NCBI GenBank assembly: GCA_022497155.1 | Contig: MU385733.1 | Span: 558,001 to 622,000, forward strand | Reading direction: 5' to 3' | Length of the DNA stretch: 64,000 bases | Source: Whalleya microplaca | Taxonomy: Eukaryota; Ascomycota; Sordariomycetes; Xylariales; Xylariaceae | In this document: piece by piece, positions 1 to 12,380 of the stretch | How the letters are laid out: every line of letters begins with the position of its first letter | Numbering within the stretch: position 1 is the stretch's first letter | Position numbers and translations under genes: made by a program | The notes under the pieces: generated by a model | Seen by the model: only the letters and a program-made list of their open reading frames with translations | Database searches by the model: none | Told to the model about the DNA's origin: nothing

Positions 1-179
1 AAATGTTTTATATATAAAAGTAAATTCTCCTTCGGAAATTCTGGTTTTAAATAATATAAAGTTCCTTTTATTAAAAGGTTTTAGCGTAATATTTATTAAC
101 GAAATATTATAACGAAATAAAAATAACCCTAACTTTAAAATTTATTATATAAAAATACGCGATAACTTTTTAGGCCTGT

Positions 180-1960
180 AGTAAGATATAAATAGCTTTA
201 TATTATGCGGGATACGGCTAATTATATTTAATAAGAATAAATTATGCGTCCGGCTTTTAAAGGAGGTATATAGTCGATTGCTTACGGCATATTTAGGGAA
301 GAATAAAACCCGGAAGCTTATTATAATATAATATTAGTAGTTAGGAATATCTTAAAACGTTAATACATTTATGGCTAATTATTTCGAATGCCGCCTTATA
401 AAGATATCTTGCGATAAAACCTTTAGTTTCCTTTATTTATTACCTGTTTTAAAAAAGGTGTGGGATTATGTCGTTATAAATTTTAAAGTAATATTTAAAA
501 ATAAAAAAAAATGTAATAACGTTTTTATTGTTATTAATTATTTAAGGAAGCAGGCTTAATTAATAACATATATCCGAAAAGCGATAGCGCGGGACGTTAT
601 ATATATATATTATAACAAACCTTTCTGTATTTTTAGGATCCCTAAAAATATTATTAGCGATAATAAACTTTAGTTTATAGTAAGGTTTACTAATAAATTC
701 TCCCGGATAATAAATATTAAATTAAAGTTTATTACGTTAAGATATTACGAAATAATAGGATAGGTAAAAATTATAAACGCGTATATTAATTAAAAGCTGC
801 GGCTATTTATTAATTACTAATAAAATAATTAATTAAATGTATTACTAATTATAAATTACGTATAAGCTGTTTTACTATATAAGTTAACCGGTATATCTTT
901 TTATAAGATAGAAATAAGCTTCCCGATATTATTTTATTTCGATTAATAATAACGGACGGCAGCCGAAAATATAGCAGATTTTCCTTTTAAAAAAAGGCTA
1001 TTTAAAGAGAAAGTATAAAATTAAATATAAGGAATATATAATTATATAATAGTTATACGTAAAGTTATTATAAAAGCTTAGGAGCAAATAATATAATAAA
1101 TTAATAAATACTGTCGAAAACCAGATTTTAATGTAGGAAATTGTATTTTTATTATAAAAAAGCGTTAGTTATAGCAGATAAATCGGCCTTTTAATAAGCT
1201 TAACTTTTTTTTAACGCGGCAGTATTTTAAGATTAAAAAGCGACTATTAAATAATATATTTCGATTAAAAGTTTCTAATATTTAAAGGCCTTTTAGCTTA
1301 TATTACGCTAACCGATTACGGAAATATTTAAATAATCTTTTTGTAGGATAAAAATTAAAGAATCCTATTAAATAAGTAGTCGAGCTAAAGTTACGGGAAA
1401 AAAAATAAGTTATAAAAATAGTATTAATATCGTGATTATATTATTATAAACTTTAATATAAAGTTAAATAAGTCGGATAAAATGCCGATAATATATAATA
1501 TTGTCTTAAGACAGGGTATTAGGGTGAATCAAAAGTGAGATATTAGGTTAAAAATGAGTGTATATTAGCTGCTAGAGCTGTGTGTGTATAACTGTCTAAC
1601 TATCTAGTGATATCTATTGTAAAAAAGTGAAGGAGATGTGAGGGAAAAGGTCAGCTAAATACAGGTATATAATCCACTGTAAAATGCCCTATGGAGTGCC
1701 TTATAAATACCCTATAAAGTGTCCTGTGGAGTGCCCTGTGACGTGGCTTTAAGGGGCTTTTAATGGCTCCTAAGCTGCTATTAATACCCGTAATCCCCTG
1801 CCCTATTACAATATCTAGCTAGAAATTTTAAAAATGCTACTATAAAATTAGACGAATTTTATATAAATAACCTAGAGGCGGCCGGTTTTCTTATCTGCCT
1901 AAAACTATAAAAATAAGCTGCAAAAAAAAATCGATTCGATCCGGACTATTTTAATAACGA
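180..1960 (+). pseudogene. Integrase and chromodomain relic of chromovirus A
   Basis: Conceptual translation gives a Ty3/gypsy integrase. The longest surviving piece, 371-559, holds the zinc-binding tail and the first catalytic strand, including the stretches HPLPV-like LLPVLKKVWDYVV and NNVFIVINYLRKQA. Downstream frames match the core (NIISDN around 645-665) and the C-terminal domain. A chromodomain begins before 1,495 (YKVK.VG.NADN) and resumes after the solo LTR at about 1,818 with NFKNATIKLDEFYINN, the usual end of a fungal chromovirus chromodomain. Stops occur throughout, mostly at former CAA, CAG or TGG codons. Integrase would insert the element DNA, and the chromodomain would steer it to modified histones. 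The relic is inactive. Confidence 0.8.
1502..1810 (+). mobile_element. Solo LTR, 309 bp, family 1, copy 1
   Basis: The sequence runs from TGTCTTAAGACAGGG to CCCTATTACA, so it has the TG...CA ends of an LTR. It is flanked by a 4-bp direct repeat ATAT (1,498-1,501 and 1,811-1,814). A close copy lies in the opposite orientation at 18,238-18,545. It interrupts the chromodomain of element A, whose frame resumes on the far side. It keeps far more TG and CA than its surroundings, but compared with copy 2 it carries extra G-to-A changes (for example GTGTCGGGG in copy 2 against GTATTAGGG here). Confidence 0.88.
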
Positions 1961-2219
1961 TAAACTTATATTAAAACAATAAATAGCGGCCCGGAAACGT
2001 AAAAAAGACTAATTAAATATTAATAGCGATAGTAGAAAATATTATAGCGGCGAACGCGTATATATAGTATTTTATAACAAAAAACCCCTAATAAAATATA
2101 AAAAAATCCGTATTACTATTTATTAAAATAAGGGCCCGATAATATAGTAGTTTAAATAAATACCCGAGGCAATTTTTTCTTTTGCTAGAAAGTATTTTAT
2201 ATATATATGCGGAAAAGTC

Positions 2220-2260
2220 GGGGTTTAATTCCCCTTTAAACCTTATACCCTTTTTTTTTT
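2220..2260 (+). promoter_or_regulatory. B-box-like hairpin and T-run before the 3' LTR of A
   Basis: GGGG TTTAATT CCCC at 2,220-2,234 forms a 4-bp stem with a 7-base loop and matches the Pol III B-box / tRNA T-arm pattern GGTTCGANTCC at 9 of 11 positions. Both mismatches are RIP-type changes. A run of ten T (2,251-2,260) and a G-run follow, then the LTR start. Element C has the same arrangement at 12,335-12,380. No full tRNA cloverleaf can be folded, so I do not call a tRNA. Confidence 0.45.
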
Positions 2261-2270
2261 CTGGGGGGGT

Positions 2271-2484
2271 AGTTACGGAAGGTATATACTAGGCGTATAG
2301 ACTACCTGTTATTACGTACTCCCGTATGTCAATCGGTAACGGCACGGCAGAATAGTTACCGCCCGGTAAAATACCCGGCTTAAGTTTTTTAAATAATTCC
2401 TATAGTTTAAAATAACTTTTCTCCTTATTTATTTATAAATATATAATTAATACCTATATTAAAGCCTTACCTCTAGCTATAATA
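2271..2484 (+). repeat. 3' LTR of chromovirus A
   Basis: It starts AGTTACGGAAGG directly after a polypurine-like G-run and ends in TTACCTCTAGCTATAATA. Both ends resemble the 206-bp LTRs of element C (AGTYACGG start, ACCTCGCACCGTAATA end), although the middle has diverged. The 5' LTR is outside the window, so the length of 214 bp is inferred from the terminal similarity. Confidence 0.6.
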
Positions 2485-2949
2485 ATCTATCTATAAGTTA
2501 TAATTTAAATTTGTTATTGTTTTTTTCGATAATAACTTGTTTAAGTATTAGTTACTTTCGATTATAAGGGTTTAGTTCCTTTAAAACGGGAAATAAGTGT
2601 GCGATTAAAATTATTCGGTATATTTGTTAATATTGTAAAAAATTAAACTTATACGCTAAATCGCCGATCCGTTTAATAACTATTAATAGGCTTATTTATT
2701 ATTTCGATTATTTTTATAATAATTTGCTAAATAAAATATAACCTTTATATAATTATAAATATATTTTATCGCTAACGTTAAAAGCGATAAGGTTATACTT
2801 ATTGTTATACTTAATCTTTAAGTCTATAGCTATAAAGTCGATAGCTACTTTCGCCTTTTTTTAATAAAGTTATTTTATTATGTCTAAATTAATATTATTA
2901 TATAATATTTCTAGCGTTAATATAACTGATTTAAGTTTAAAGCTATAAA

Positions 2950-3900
2950 TTATTTTATTTGGCGATTTATTTAATACCGATAACTTAGAGTTATTAAGGT
3001 TATGTTATAATATTAATATAATATTCGGCTATAATATATCTATTATATTATAGTAATATCGTATAGCTATTTCGACGTTTTAATTCCGTCGTTCAGATTA
3101 TCTATCGGTTTAAAAGTAGTAGCTTATCGACAATACTAATTTAATACCAAGTCTAGCGAATATTGTTTGCCATATATTAGATATAAATTTTAGGTTTTTA
3201 TTTAATATAGCCTTAAATAAAATTCCCTAGTTATATAATAAAAATATACGTAATATTAATATCGCTTAATTCTTAGTTTTATATATAACGTGTTTTAATA
3301 TTAATATACTTTTTTTGCTAAACTTATATACCGTGGTTATTAATGTGTCGAAATTATTATACCTATTAATATATTAAAAGTAGCCTTTCGATAGGACTAT
3401 CGGTAATTTTATAATAAAATCTTATATTACGGTATAAAAAGGTATAGTAAGATTACTAATAAGTAATAGTTTTTTTATTAATTTATTTTTATTTTATTTA
3501 AGTTTTAAATATTATAAGCAATAATTAACGTAAGTTTTTATTTTTTTATTAGATTTTAAATTATAATTTTATCGAGGTTTTATATTATTTGCTTAAGGCT
3601 AAAATAGTATTTATTATTATATACTAGTTTAAGGATATTGTTTACATATATTAATAAAATATATAATTTCTTTTTACTTATAGGGGTAATATAATATAGT
3701 AATCTATTGATTAATATATATTAATACTACTGTTTTAGATTTTTACGCTTGCTTTTTTTATTAATTTCGTTAATTTTATTTTATAGCCTAGTTAATTTTT
3801 TATTCCGTATAATTTAGTTTTTAACCAGCTGTTTTATTAATTTATTAAATCGTTTGTCGGTTTTATATCTATCGATAATTTTTGACTTAAAGTTATTATA
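2950..3900 (-). pseudogene. Integrase relic of gypsy B
   Basis: On the minus strand around 3,070-3,180 the frame reads WQTIFARLGIKLVLS, then a tract equivalent to SYYPQTDGQSERRNQ with Q-to-stop changes. This is the part of a Ty3/gypsy integrase around the catalytic Glu. The rest of the domain is present only in scattered frames. Confidence 0.65.
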
Positions 3901-4639
3901 AATTGTTATTTCGAAAGTTAAATATCCAAAATTATCTATTATATTATCTAGTTCCGATTTAATTATATATTCTTTTTTTATAATATCTTTAGGTATGTCG
4001 ATTGTCGGAAGTCGGGATAATGTATTTAATATAAGGTTTATTTTGCCTAATATATATTAAATATTAAGGTAAAATATAAATAAATATATCGATATTATTA
4101 TTAATTGGCTGTTTATTTTAATTATATTTATTATTTTTAGGTTTATTTAATTAATAATTCCTTTCGTTATTTTATAGTTTATTAATATAATAATTAATTA
4201 TATATAAAATTATAGTTATATTTATAAGTTTCGGCATATCTATATTAAATAAAATACTTTAAGTTTTATCGATTTATAATTTCTTTTTACTTTAATTAAT
4301 ACTTTCGATAGAAATATAATAAATTATATTATATCGATATAGACTATTTGTTTATTTTATAATACGTTAAAATAGAATATTATAATCTTATATTCTCGCT
4401 TTTTCGATATATCTATTTTTATAAAAGTTAGTTTGTTATAGTTTTAATAAATTAGGTAAGCTCTTTTAGTTAATTATTTTTATAGGATTTTAAATAATAG
4501 TTATTTTGCTGCTATAAGTATAAACTGTCGTTTCGATATTTATTATTTTCTTATAGTTATTATTATAAATATTATTTTCGACTTTCGGCTTTCCGCTAAT
4601 ATATTTGTCTTTTTTTATTATAATAGATTAACTTTTTGC

Positions 4640-5208
4640 TAGTATTAAGGAATATATTTATACAAAAATACCGTTATATCGATATATTTCTCGATATCGG
4701 CTAAGGTTTCCGGTATTTTCAGTTTCTTAATTACTTCGACTCGGTTTTTAGTTATCGTAATGCCGTATTTATCGATAATAAAATCAAATAATCGAATTAA
4801 TAGGTAGCCGAAAAAAAACTTCTTAAGTAATAATGCGAGCCCAATTTTATAACACGTATTAAATACGTTATTAAGGTTTTTAATATACCTATTTTTAATA
4901 TTATTATATATAATAATATTATCGATATAAGCTTTTATATAGTCGTTATATAGCCTTAATTATTAGTTTATAAATTTTTATATATATATTAATAAGTTAT
5001 AAAAACCTATTAATATTATATATAAAATTTTTAATTTTTTTAGCGATATAATTATTATACGGTATTTATATTTTTCCGCTACCGGTAATTAGTAAAAAAA
5101 TGCCGATATATTTATAGCTAATATATACTTTTTATTTTTAAATCTATAAATAATGTTATTTTAATACGGTAGTAAATAAATATTTAATACTGCTACTTTA
5201 TTAATAAA
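4640..5208 (-). pseudogene. Reverse transcriptase relic of gypsy B (palm and thumb)
   Basis: Minus-strand translation is open over long stretches. AYIDNIIIYNN at about 4,905-4,940 is the catalytic YxDD motif with one Asp changed to Asn by a G-to-A change. It is followed by NNVFNTCYKIGLAL, KKFFFGY, then DKYGITITKNRVEVIKKLKIPE, the usual thumb region of fungal Ty3/gypsy enzymes. The domain is cut at 5,208 by insertion of element C and continues at about 12,592-12,900. RIP has destroyed activity. Confidence 0.85.
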
Positions 5209-5414
5209 AGTCACGGTTTATACGGACCACTTGTGGTATGTGGCCCGTGCATGTATTAGTTACCCACCGGGGTTAGCTCGGCGGGGTTTTTTTAAACGAA
5301 TTTCCTTAACGCGTACTTAGGAAATTTGTTCCTTTTTTCCTTATTTTGCGATTTTAATATAATAGCTAGTAATACTAAAGCTTTTGCCTTTAGCAATTAC
5401 CTCGCACCGTAATA
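5209..5414 (+). repeat. 5' LTR of chromovirus C
   Basis: It begins AGTCACGGTTTATACGG and ends CTCGCACCGTAATA. It aligns over its full length with 12,381-12,586. Most differences are C/T or G/A transitions (for example TTGTGGTATG against CTATAATATG). The internal region begins ATCGCAAGATT, the likely primer-binding area. Confidence 0.9.
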
Positions 5415-5615
5415 ATCGCAAGATTAATTTCCTATAGTTTAGGAAAGGCTTAATTTTTATTAATTGATTGATTAATTAATTAACTATTAGTGTTATAGCT
5501 TTTATTATATACCTGGAATACCTTTATACCTTCCCTAAAAACTTATATCTTTTTAACTATATCAGGTTTAAATTACTTATACCTATACTTATACTTTTGA
5601 TATATATTGCTTGTT

Positions 5616-8100
5616 ATGGCGAAAACGAGAGAGGAACGCGCGAAAAAAGTGCGCTTAAAAGTTTAATTTAATCCGGAAAAATATAATCAGGCTTTTTTTT
5701 ATAAAAACAAACGCCCGGGACGCGACAGTTTTTTAGCCCGACGCTTAACGATCGGACCGATTTAGCCTTATTTTAGCTATAATCCGAGCGTTATTAAAGG
5801 ACGTACTAACAAAGGAGACGATAATAATAACGATAACGATAATAACGAATTGGGACTTATTACTTCTTAAACCCTATTCGAGAAGTTTAAGTAGCTAATT
5901 ATTGCCGACAAACCGATAACGATATGTTATAATCTTATTTTAGCGCAAATTAATAAAAATACGCGCGAGCGAAAAGACAAATTAGCTAAATTTTTTATAA
6001 AAGGTAAATTTTCGGGATTTCTTTTTATATTTTTGTTTCTTTTGGGAAAAAAAATATAGCCCGAAATGGGCGGAATAATTAACGAAAAGACTTTCGAAAA
6101 AATAGCGCGATAATACCTTAAAGCCTTTTTTTAAAAAGTAAAACTAAAAGTTTTTTTAATAATAGCTAATTATAAAACCTACTATTATTTATATTATATT
6201 ACGGAAGGATAAAATATTAATTTCGGGATTATAAAAAACTGGGTATTTGTTTTAAAAAAAAAGGGAGAAAAAATAAAAAAAAAGGGAGAAAAAATAAAAA
6301 AAAAGCTGCTAAATTAGCTGCAAATTTAAGATTTGAAGGTAATAAAGCTTATAAAAAAGTTGGACGATATTAATTAGCTCGTTACCGATTTTATTATAAA
6401 ATTATCGAATTATTAATTAAATATATTTTAGTCCGAAATTCGGGACTTATAATAATAATTAATAACTATTAACCAAAAAAAAACGGATCTAATAAAATTA
6501 CTTTAAAAAGTTAATATTACGGTCGGAAAGTTACGCTAATAACGGGCCGAAAGTAGTAAAACCGAGGAACTTTATCGACGCTTAAAAGACGCTAATTAGG
6601 CTATTACTAATTTTATAATAAGCTAGCGTAATATCCCGATACGTTAGCATACTTTTATTCCCCCGCTACATATAGAGAATATTACTGCTATAAACTAAAA
6701 TACCTAAGCCGCTATACGAGGCGAGACCCCAGCATTTATATTTTCCACCCTAAAAAAAAAAAGCGGTCGGCTAAAATTAATATATTTAAATTTTATAATA
6801 ACACTTTTAAAAATACCGTTTTTTTTATTATATAATACCGAAAATAAAATAACCGCCTAAAGGCTAACGCTAATTAATTCGATTTTAATAAAATTCGTAT
6901 AGCAAATATTAAGTCTAATATTAAAGGGAAAGCCGCTAAAAAGCTTTAATAATATTTAAAAAAGGATTACCCGGATAGGATTATTACGTTAATAGCCCTA
7001 ATAAAATATATATATATATAATATCGAGATATAAACGAGAATAAAAAAGCTAAAATAGCTTTTATTAACCTAACTATAAATAATAGTTTAACTAAATTTT
7101 ATAATTTTAAAAACAAATTTATAAAAAAGATAAATAAACGTATATTACCGAAAGCGGAATAGAAAAATAAATTTTACGCGAAACTATAATTCCGTATTTA
7201 AAACGCTATAACTAATTAATATATCAACCTTAATTATAATTTCTCCCGCTTTATCTAATATTATAATTAAATCGTACTTAATTTTTAATAAAACAAAAAG
7301 CGTCGGCAAAAAATAAACACGTTTTCCGGCGGAGCCGGTTATAATAATATATAAGCATAAATATAAGCTAATATTAAACAAAAAAGCAGCGGACGTAGTT
7401 ACGGAAGAGGACTTTCGCGCGCCGGCGCTAAAGCTACAATTAGCCGGGAAGGTAATATACCCGTTCCGGAAGGCGCAGTCCCGATAAATTAGATTTAAAT
7501 ATACCCTAAACCAGGTTTCGCCGAAATATAATAACTAATTAATAATAAATAATATTTTAATTATTATTAATATAAATATATTATAGTTTATTATTTATAC
7601 TTATAATATAAGCGAAACTATAATAATATAAATCGGGACGCCTTAATTACTTTTATTTATATATATTATAAATAACGTAAAAGATTTCTATTAATTAGTA
7701 ACGCAAGCTAAAATAATAAATCGAGAAATATATAACTTTAAGCGAAATAAACTTTCCCTTAAAAGTAATATTAGCAAAAGTAGTTAATATATTAGCAAAT
7801 TATTTAAATCGATATTTCGGCGGGAACTAATTTCTCGTAAAAAGTTTTATTATAACTAATAAAATTTTTATTACTATTAAAAATATTTTTATTAATACGG
7901 AAGTAAATAAATATATTTTTATAAGTTTTAAATTTATTAAATTAATTAAGTAATATTTAAACTTAAAAGTTATAACGGGGTTTTAATTACAGACAGTTAA
8001 AAGTTATAACTTAAAAAGTTTATAAATAATTATAAAAACGCTAATTATAAATTAGCGTATTTAAAAATAAATTTTACAAAAAGTAGCCTTTATTATATTA
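5616..8100 (+). pseudogene. Gag-like first region of chromovirus C
   Basis: From an ATG at 5,616 the frame reads MAKTREERAKKVRLKV and, with stops at likely former Gln codons, continues through FNPEKYNQAFFYKNKRPGR and an acidic NDNDNDNN-like tract, then breaks up. Around 7,415-7,490 a less mutated patch reads VTEEDFRAPALKLQLAGKV. Position (between 5' LTR and pol) and basic, low-complexity character suggest a capsid-type gag product. No zinc knuckle was identified, and I cannot match it to a named gag family. Confidence 0.5.
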
Positions 8101-8889
8101 AACTTAAAATATAATATATTAATCGGTTACTATTAATTTTATAATTATAACGTCCTTCCGGATATTTACTGGGGGAATTTGATTTTTCCGGAAACGTAAC
8201 TTATTAATATTTTTTTAGGCGCTTTAAAAATACGGCTTAACGCGTATAGTGATTTTTTGCCGAACGTTCCGCGATATTTCGAGAAATTAAAGGAACGTTC
8301 CTATTAAAATAAAATATTGCCGGCCCTATATTAATATAACCGCCCCTTAATAACCGTAAAGGCGGTTTTTAACGAAAGGAAATTTTAATAAGCAGAAAAG
8401 CTAAAATTCCGATTAAATAAAACGGATTTAAACTTTATAATTTTAGCTAAATTAGGCGCTATATATTAAAGGGTAGCTAAATTAAAATCCTTAAAAGTAG
8501 AACGGCCGATAAAAGCTATATTAGTGCGGGCGAAATATCGGCCCGAGTATATTTATTTGCGACCGACTTTCCCTATTAAAGGTAGTAGGCTTTAGGAGAA
8601 TGTTTAAAAGATATATCGTAAAATAGCCGATATAAAAAAAGCTTTAAAGCCGCCGCCGAAAAAATTCAAGCCTTTTTTTAAAAAGGATAAATAGCTTTAT
8701 AATAAATATAAGCTTTATCGTTTAGTAAGGGATGTTTTTTTTTAGTACCGATATCGCTTTATTGTAAATATAATAGTAATTTTAGCGGCATTTTTTCTAA
8801 AAGCCGCTAAGAAATTATATATCGGTATAATAAGTCTATACGAAATCGATAAAAAAATAAAAGAGAAATAATAAGTTCTCGATAATCTC

Positions 8890-11345
8890 CCGGATAAAAA
8901 AAAGAAAAAATTCCGGCAGAAGTTTTAAAAAATAGTTTTTATACGGTATCGATATTTTTTACGGGCTTTTAATAAAGTGGACTCCGACTAATTTCCTTCC
9001 AATCGGCTATATAATTATTATATTAAATTTAAGGACGATAAAAGGCGATAGAATTTAATATATAACTTATTATATAAAATATTTTTAAATAAACTAAAGG
9101 TAGTTTATATATATATTATCGAAAATTTACAAAAGAAATTTATAAAATTAAACGTTACGTTATAAATAGTCCCGGTTTTTTTTATACTTAACGCGAATGG
9201 TGGTTTTCGGTTTTATATAAACTATCGGAAATTAAATATATTAACGTAAAAAGATCGATATCTGTTATTTTTAATTAAAAAAACGCTAATATATATTTCG
9301 AAAGCAAAAATATTTATAAAAATTAATATTAAATAAACGTTTAATTATATTCGGATATATTCGGATAATAAAAAGCTAACGACGTTTCGTATGTGATATA
9401 AAGTATATAAGTATAAAGTCTTTTTTTTTTAAATTAATTAATAGTTTTTTAACTTTTTAAAGGTATATTAATAAAACGTTATTCGATTTTTTAGATATTT
9501 TTTATAACGCGTATATCGATAATATTTTAATATATTCCGATTTGTTAAAAAAGTATAAGATATATATTACTAAAGTTTTAAAGAGATTATAGGCGGCAAG
9601 GCTATAAGCTGATTTAAAGAAATATAAATTTTATATTATTTAAATTAAGTTTTTTAAGTTTATTATCGGAACTAACGGTATTCGGGTAGACCCCGAAAAG
9701 GTTGCTATAGTACGAGATTAAAAGCGATTTATTATAGTTAAAGGTATATAATTATTTTTTAGATTTTATAATTTTTACCGCAAATTTATATTTAAATATA
9801 ATCGTAAAATAAAGTTTTTAATAAATTTTATAAAAGTTAACGTACTTTTTATTTAGGACGTTAAATGTAAATTAGCTTTTAAAATATTAAAAAACCTTAT
9901 TATTTTAGTTCCGGTTTTGGCCTATTTTAATTATTCCCGCGAGATAAGAATAAAAACGGACGTTTTAGATAGCGTTTTAGCAAGCTCGCTCTCCTAGAAG
10001 GGAAATAACGGCAAATAATACCCGGTTGCTTTTTTTTCGGAGACTATATAAAAGGCGGAATTAAATTATAAGGTTTATAATAAAGAAATATTGGCTATAA
10101 TATAGGTATTATAATATTAGCGTCCGGAATTAATAAGAGTTTAATACCGAAACCTGTTTTTGGTAGTAACAGATTATTAGGCGCTAAAATATTTCGGTAT
10201 TAAATAAAAGTTAAATCTCCGATAAATAAATTAGGTAGAACTACTGGTATAATATAATTTCGTTATTACGTATAAGCCTAGTCGAGAAAATATAGTAGCT
10301 AACGCGCTTTCGTAAAAATAGAAGGAATTACGTACCTAAAAAAAAAACGGAAGTTTAGTAATACTTTATTTTGTTTAGGTTAATAACTTTTACGGATTTA
10401 AATTACTTAAATATAGGTAAGCTTTTGTTAAAATTACTATACTTATATTTTAAGGTTTTTATTTTAAATAAAGCAGAAATACCGTTATTACCGGCCTTTT
10501 TATTAGAGGTAACGTTAATAAACGAAATTTTACGATAAAATAAAAAGGACTTTAATTTAAAATTATATCGGGAGAAAGCTAAGGTAAATTTTATTAGGCT
10601 TTAGCAGTTAATAAATAGGCTAATTATTTATAACTCGCGGTTGGTAGTTCCCGAAAAGAATAATTTACAAATATGTTTAATTCGCAAGATATACGGACGC
10701 TTAAATATAGTATATTTAGGAAGGAATAAAATACGTAAGCTTTTTATAAAGTAGTACTAATAGCTAGAGCTATTTACGGACGTTACGATATATATAAATA
10801 ATTATTTAAAATGTCGGCTAGCTAAAGTTTTATATAATAAAACCCCCGGGAAGTTTTACTTATTACCGGTATCCGATTATATTTAGCAGTATTTGGTTAT
10901 AGACTTTAAAGTAATATTAAGAGATAAATATAGGTATAATAATATGTTCGTAATAATAAATAAATTTAAAAAGCGTATTTAGAGTATCGCTTATATTACG
11001 GAGGCGATAGCGTTAGATATAGTATTAATATATTACGAAAGACTGTTTCGGGTATTTAGTACGCCTAATAATATTATTAGTAATTAAGGCTTTTAGTTTA
11101 TTTCTGTTTTTATAGATAAGCTAGCTTATATTATAGGTATTAATTAAAAGTTAGCGTTATTTAGTTATTATAAGACTGTAGGCTAAGCTGAGGTTATAAA
11201 TATATATTTAAATTAGCGCTTGCGCTTTTTTATAAGTTACTATTAAAATAATTAATCGAGATTATTACCCGTTATAAATTATATATAAATATTATTATTA
11301 TATAAGTTAATAAAGATGTTTTTTTATAAAGTGGAAATAGGATTT
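8890..11345 (+). pseudogene. Pol relic of chromovirus C: reverse transcriptase, RNase H, integrase
   Basis: The plus-strand frame is well preserved apart from RIP stops. Reverse transcriptase: NANGGFRFYINYRKLN near 9,190 and AYIDNILIYSDLLKKY near 9,505-9,555, where the second catalytic Asp has become Asn. RNase H: EIRIKTDVLDSVLASSLS near 9,945-9,995, where the usual active-site motif is TDAS, then ELNYKVYNKEILAII near 10,060 and VTDYQALKYF near 10,165. Integrase: zinc-binding remnants near 10,700-10,830, DFKVILRDKYRYNNIFVI near 10,900, NNIISNQGF near 11,070, and AEVINIYLNQRLRFFINYYQ near 11,190. Domain order identifies Ty3/gypsy. A protease was not located. Confidence 0.88.
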
Positions 11346-11799
11346 ATTATATTTATAAATTTCGATTGGAATTGGCGGACGGTAAATTTTAATGGTTTTT
11401 CCGTAAAGGAACGCTTTTCTCGAAAGAAGGCTTAAAAACGGGCCAAAATACTAAATAATTTTATTGCTATAGCGCGGTTTATTATAAGGCAGGTATAAAA
11501 GCGTATAATTAAATAAGCTAATAGGCGCCGAAAGATACCTAATTTCGGAATGGGTAATAAAGTATTTATTATTAAAAAACGGCAGGCTTAGGTTATAAAT
11601 CGACTGTCGGATAAGCTGGACTTTTTTTTAATTCGTTAGTATTTCGAGATTAAGGAAAAACTACCGAACGATATTTATTAGCTTAAGGTTTTTCCGATTT
11701 AGTATATTATAACGCTATATTATATTAATAGGTTAAGGTATTATTATAATAATTTATTTTTAAGGTAAGCGGCTAATAGCTTTAGGGGCAAAGTAGTTT

Positions 11800-11950
11800 A
11801 ACCCGATAAAAAGGAAAAATTTACGGTTAAGCGGGTTATAGCGTCGCGAATATACTATTGTAAATTGTAATATTAAATAGACTGGAAGGGTTAAGATATC
11901 GATAAAATATAGTACCCGGCCGAGAATTTTAAAAATGCGGTAAAATAGCT
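11800..11950 (+). pseudogene. Chromodomain relic at the pol C-terminus of chromovirus C
   Basis: The frame reads KRVIASRIYYCKL, then (with stops) Y.IDWKG.DIDKI.YPAENFKNAV. The spacing of the aromatic residues, the DWKG turn and the terminal WYPAENFKNA-like block fit the chromodomain of fungal chromoviruses, which binds methylated histone H3 and targets insertion to heterochromatin. It follows the integrase directly. Confidence 0.85.
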
Positions 11951-12334
11951 AGCTACTTTTTATAAGGCTAACCCCGACGCGGCTAGGCTTTTTATACGCC
12001 TTTTTAAATAAATGCGAGCAGTAGAGAAAGAACGATTTAATAATTTATATCTTAATAATAATAAGCCCGCGGCTATACGGCAGTTATAACGGAGAAGGAG
12101 ACAAGCTTAAGGCCTAGGTAATGGAAAAAACGGGAATAGGATCCTTTTTAAGGAATAGGGGTACGGGATAGCCGCGTATATAACTAAATTTACGCAGCAG
12201 TACTTTTAATGGTTGTAGAAAAGCGCTACTTACGTGTTGCGGTATAAAGGCCCGTTAACGTAATAGTGGTATAAATATTTAAGGCAATCTCTCTTTTAGC
12301 TAAAAAGTAACCAAAATCGATTATTTCTTAAGGT

Positions 12335-12380
12335 CCGAGATTCGAGTCTCGGGGCGAGCCTTTTTTTTTTGGGGGAAGGT
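12335..12380 (+). promoter_or_regulatory. B-box-like hairpin, T-run and polypurine tract before the 3' LTR of C
   Basis: CCGAGA TTCGAG TCTCGG (12,335-12,352) is a perfect 6-bp stem. GATTCGAGTCT within it matches the Pol III B-box GGTTCGANTCC at 9 of 11 positions. Ten T follow (12,361-12,370), then GGGGGAAGG, then the LTR. The same order of parts is found in element A at 2,220-2,270. An A-box-like string TAGCTAAAAAGT lies about 40 bp upstream, but the acceptor halves do not pair. Confidence 0.45.

Larger units (their letters stand above)
1..2484 (+). mobile_element. Chromovirus A: 3' part of a RIP-degraded Ty3/gypsy element
   Basis: This is the 3' portion of a plus-strand LTR retrotransposon whose 5' part lies outside the window. 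Reading order is integrase, chromodomain, a short noncoding tail, then a 3' LTR at 2,271-2,484. CpA and TpG are almost absent, and most internal stops fall where Gln or Trp codons would be after C-to-T or G-to-A change, as RIP predicts. A 309-bp solo LTR at 1,502-1,810 interrupts it. The LTR shares its start (AGTTACGG) and its end pattern with the LTRs of element C at 5,209-12,586, so A and C are relatives. No intact frame remains. Confidence 0.85.

Noticed and set aside
12288..12370. A tRNA gene before the 3' LTR of element C
   Set aside because: The T-arm and an A-box-like string are present, but the acceptor halves do not pair and no anticodon arm can be drawn.
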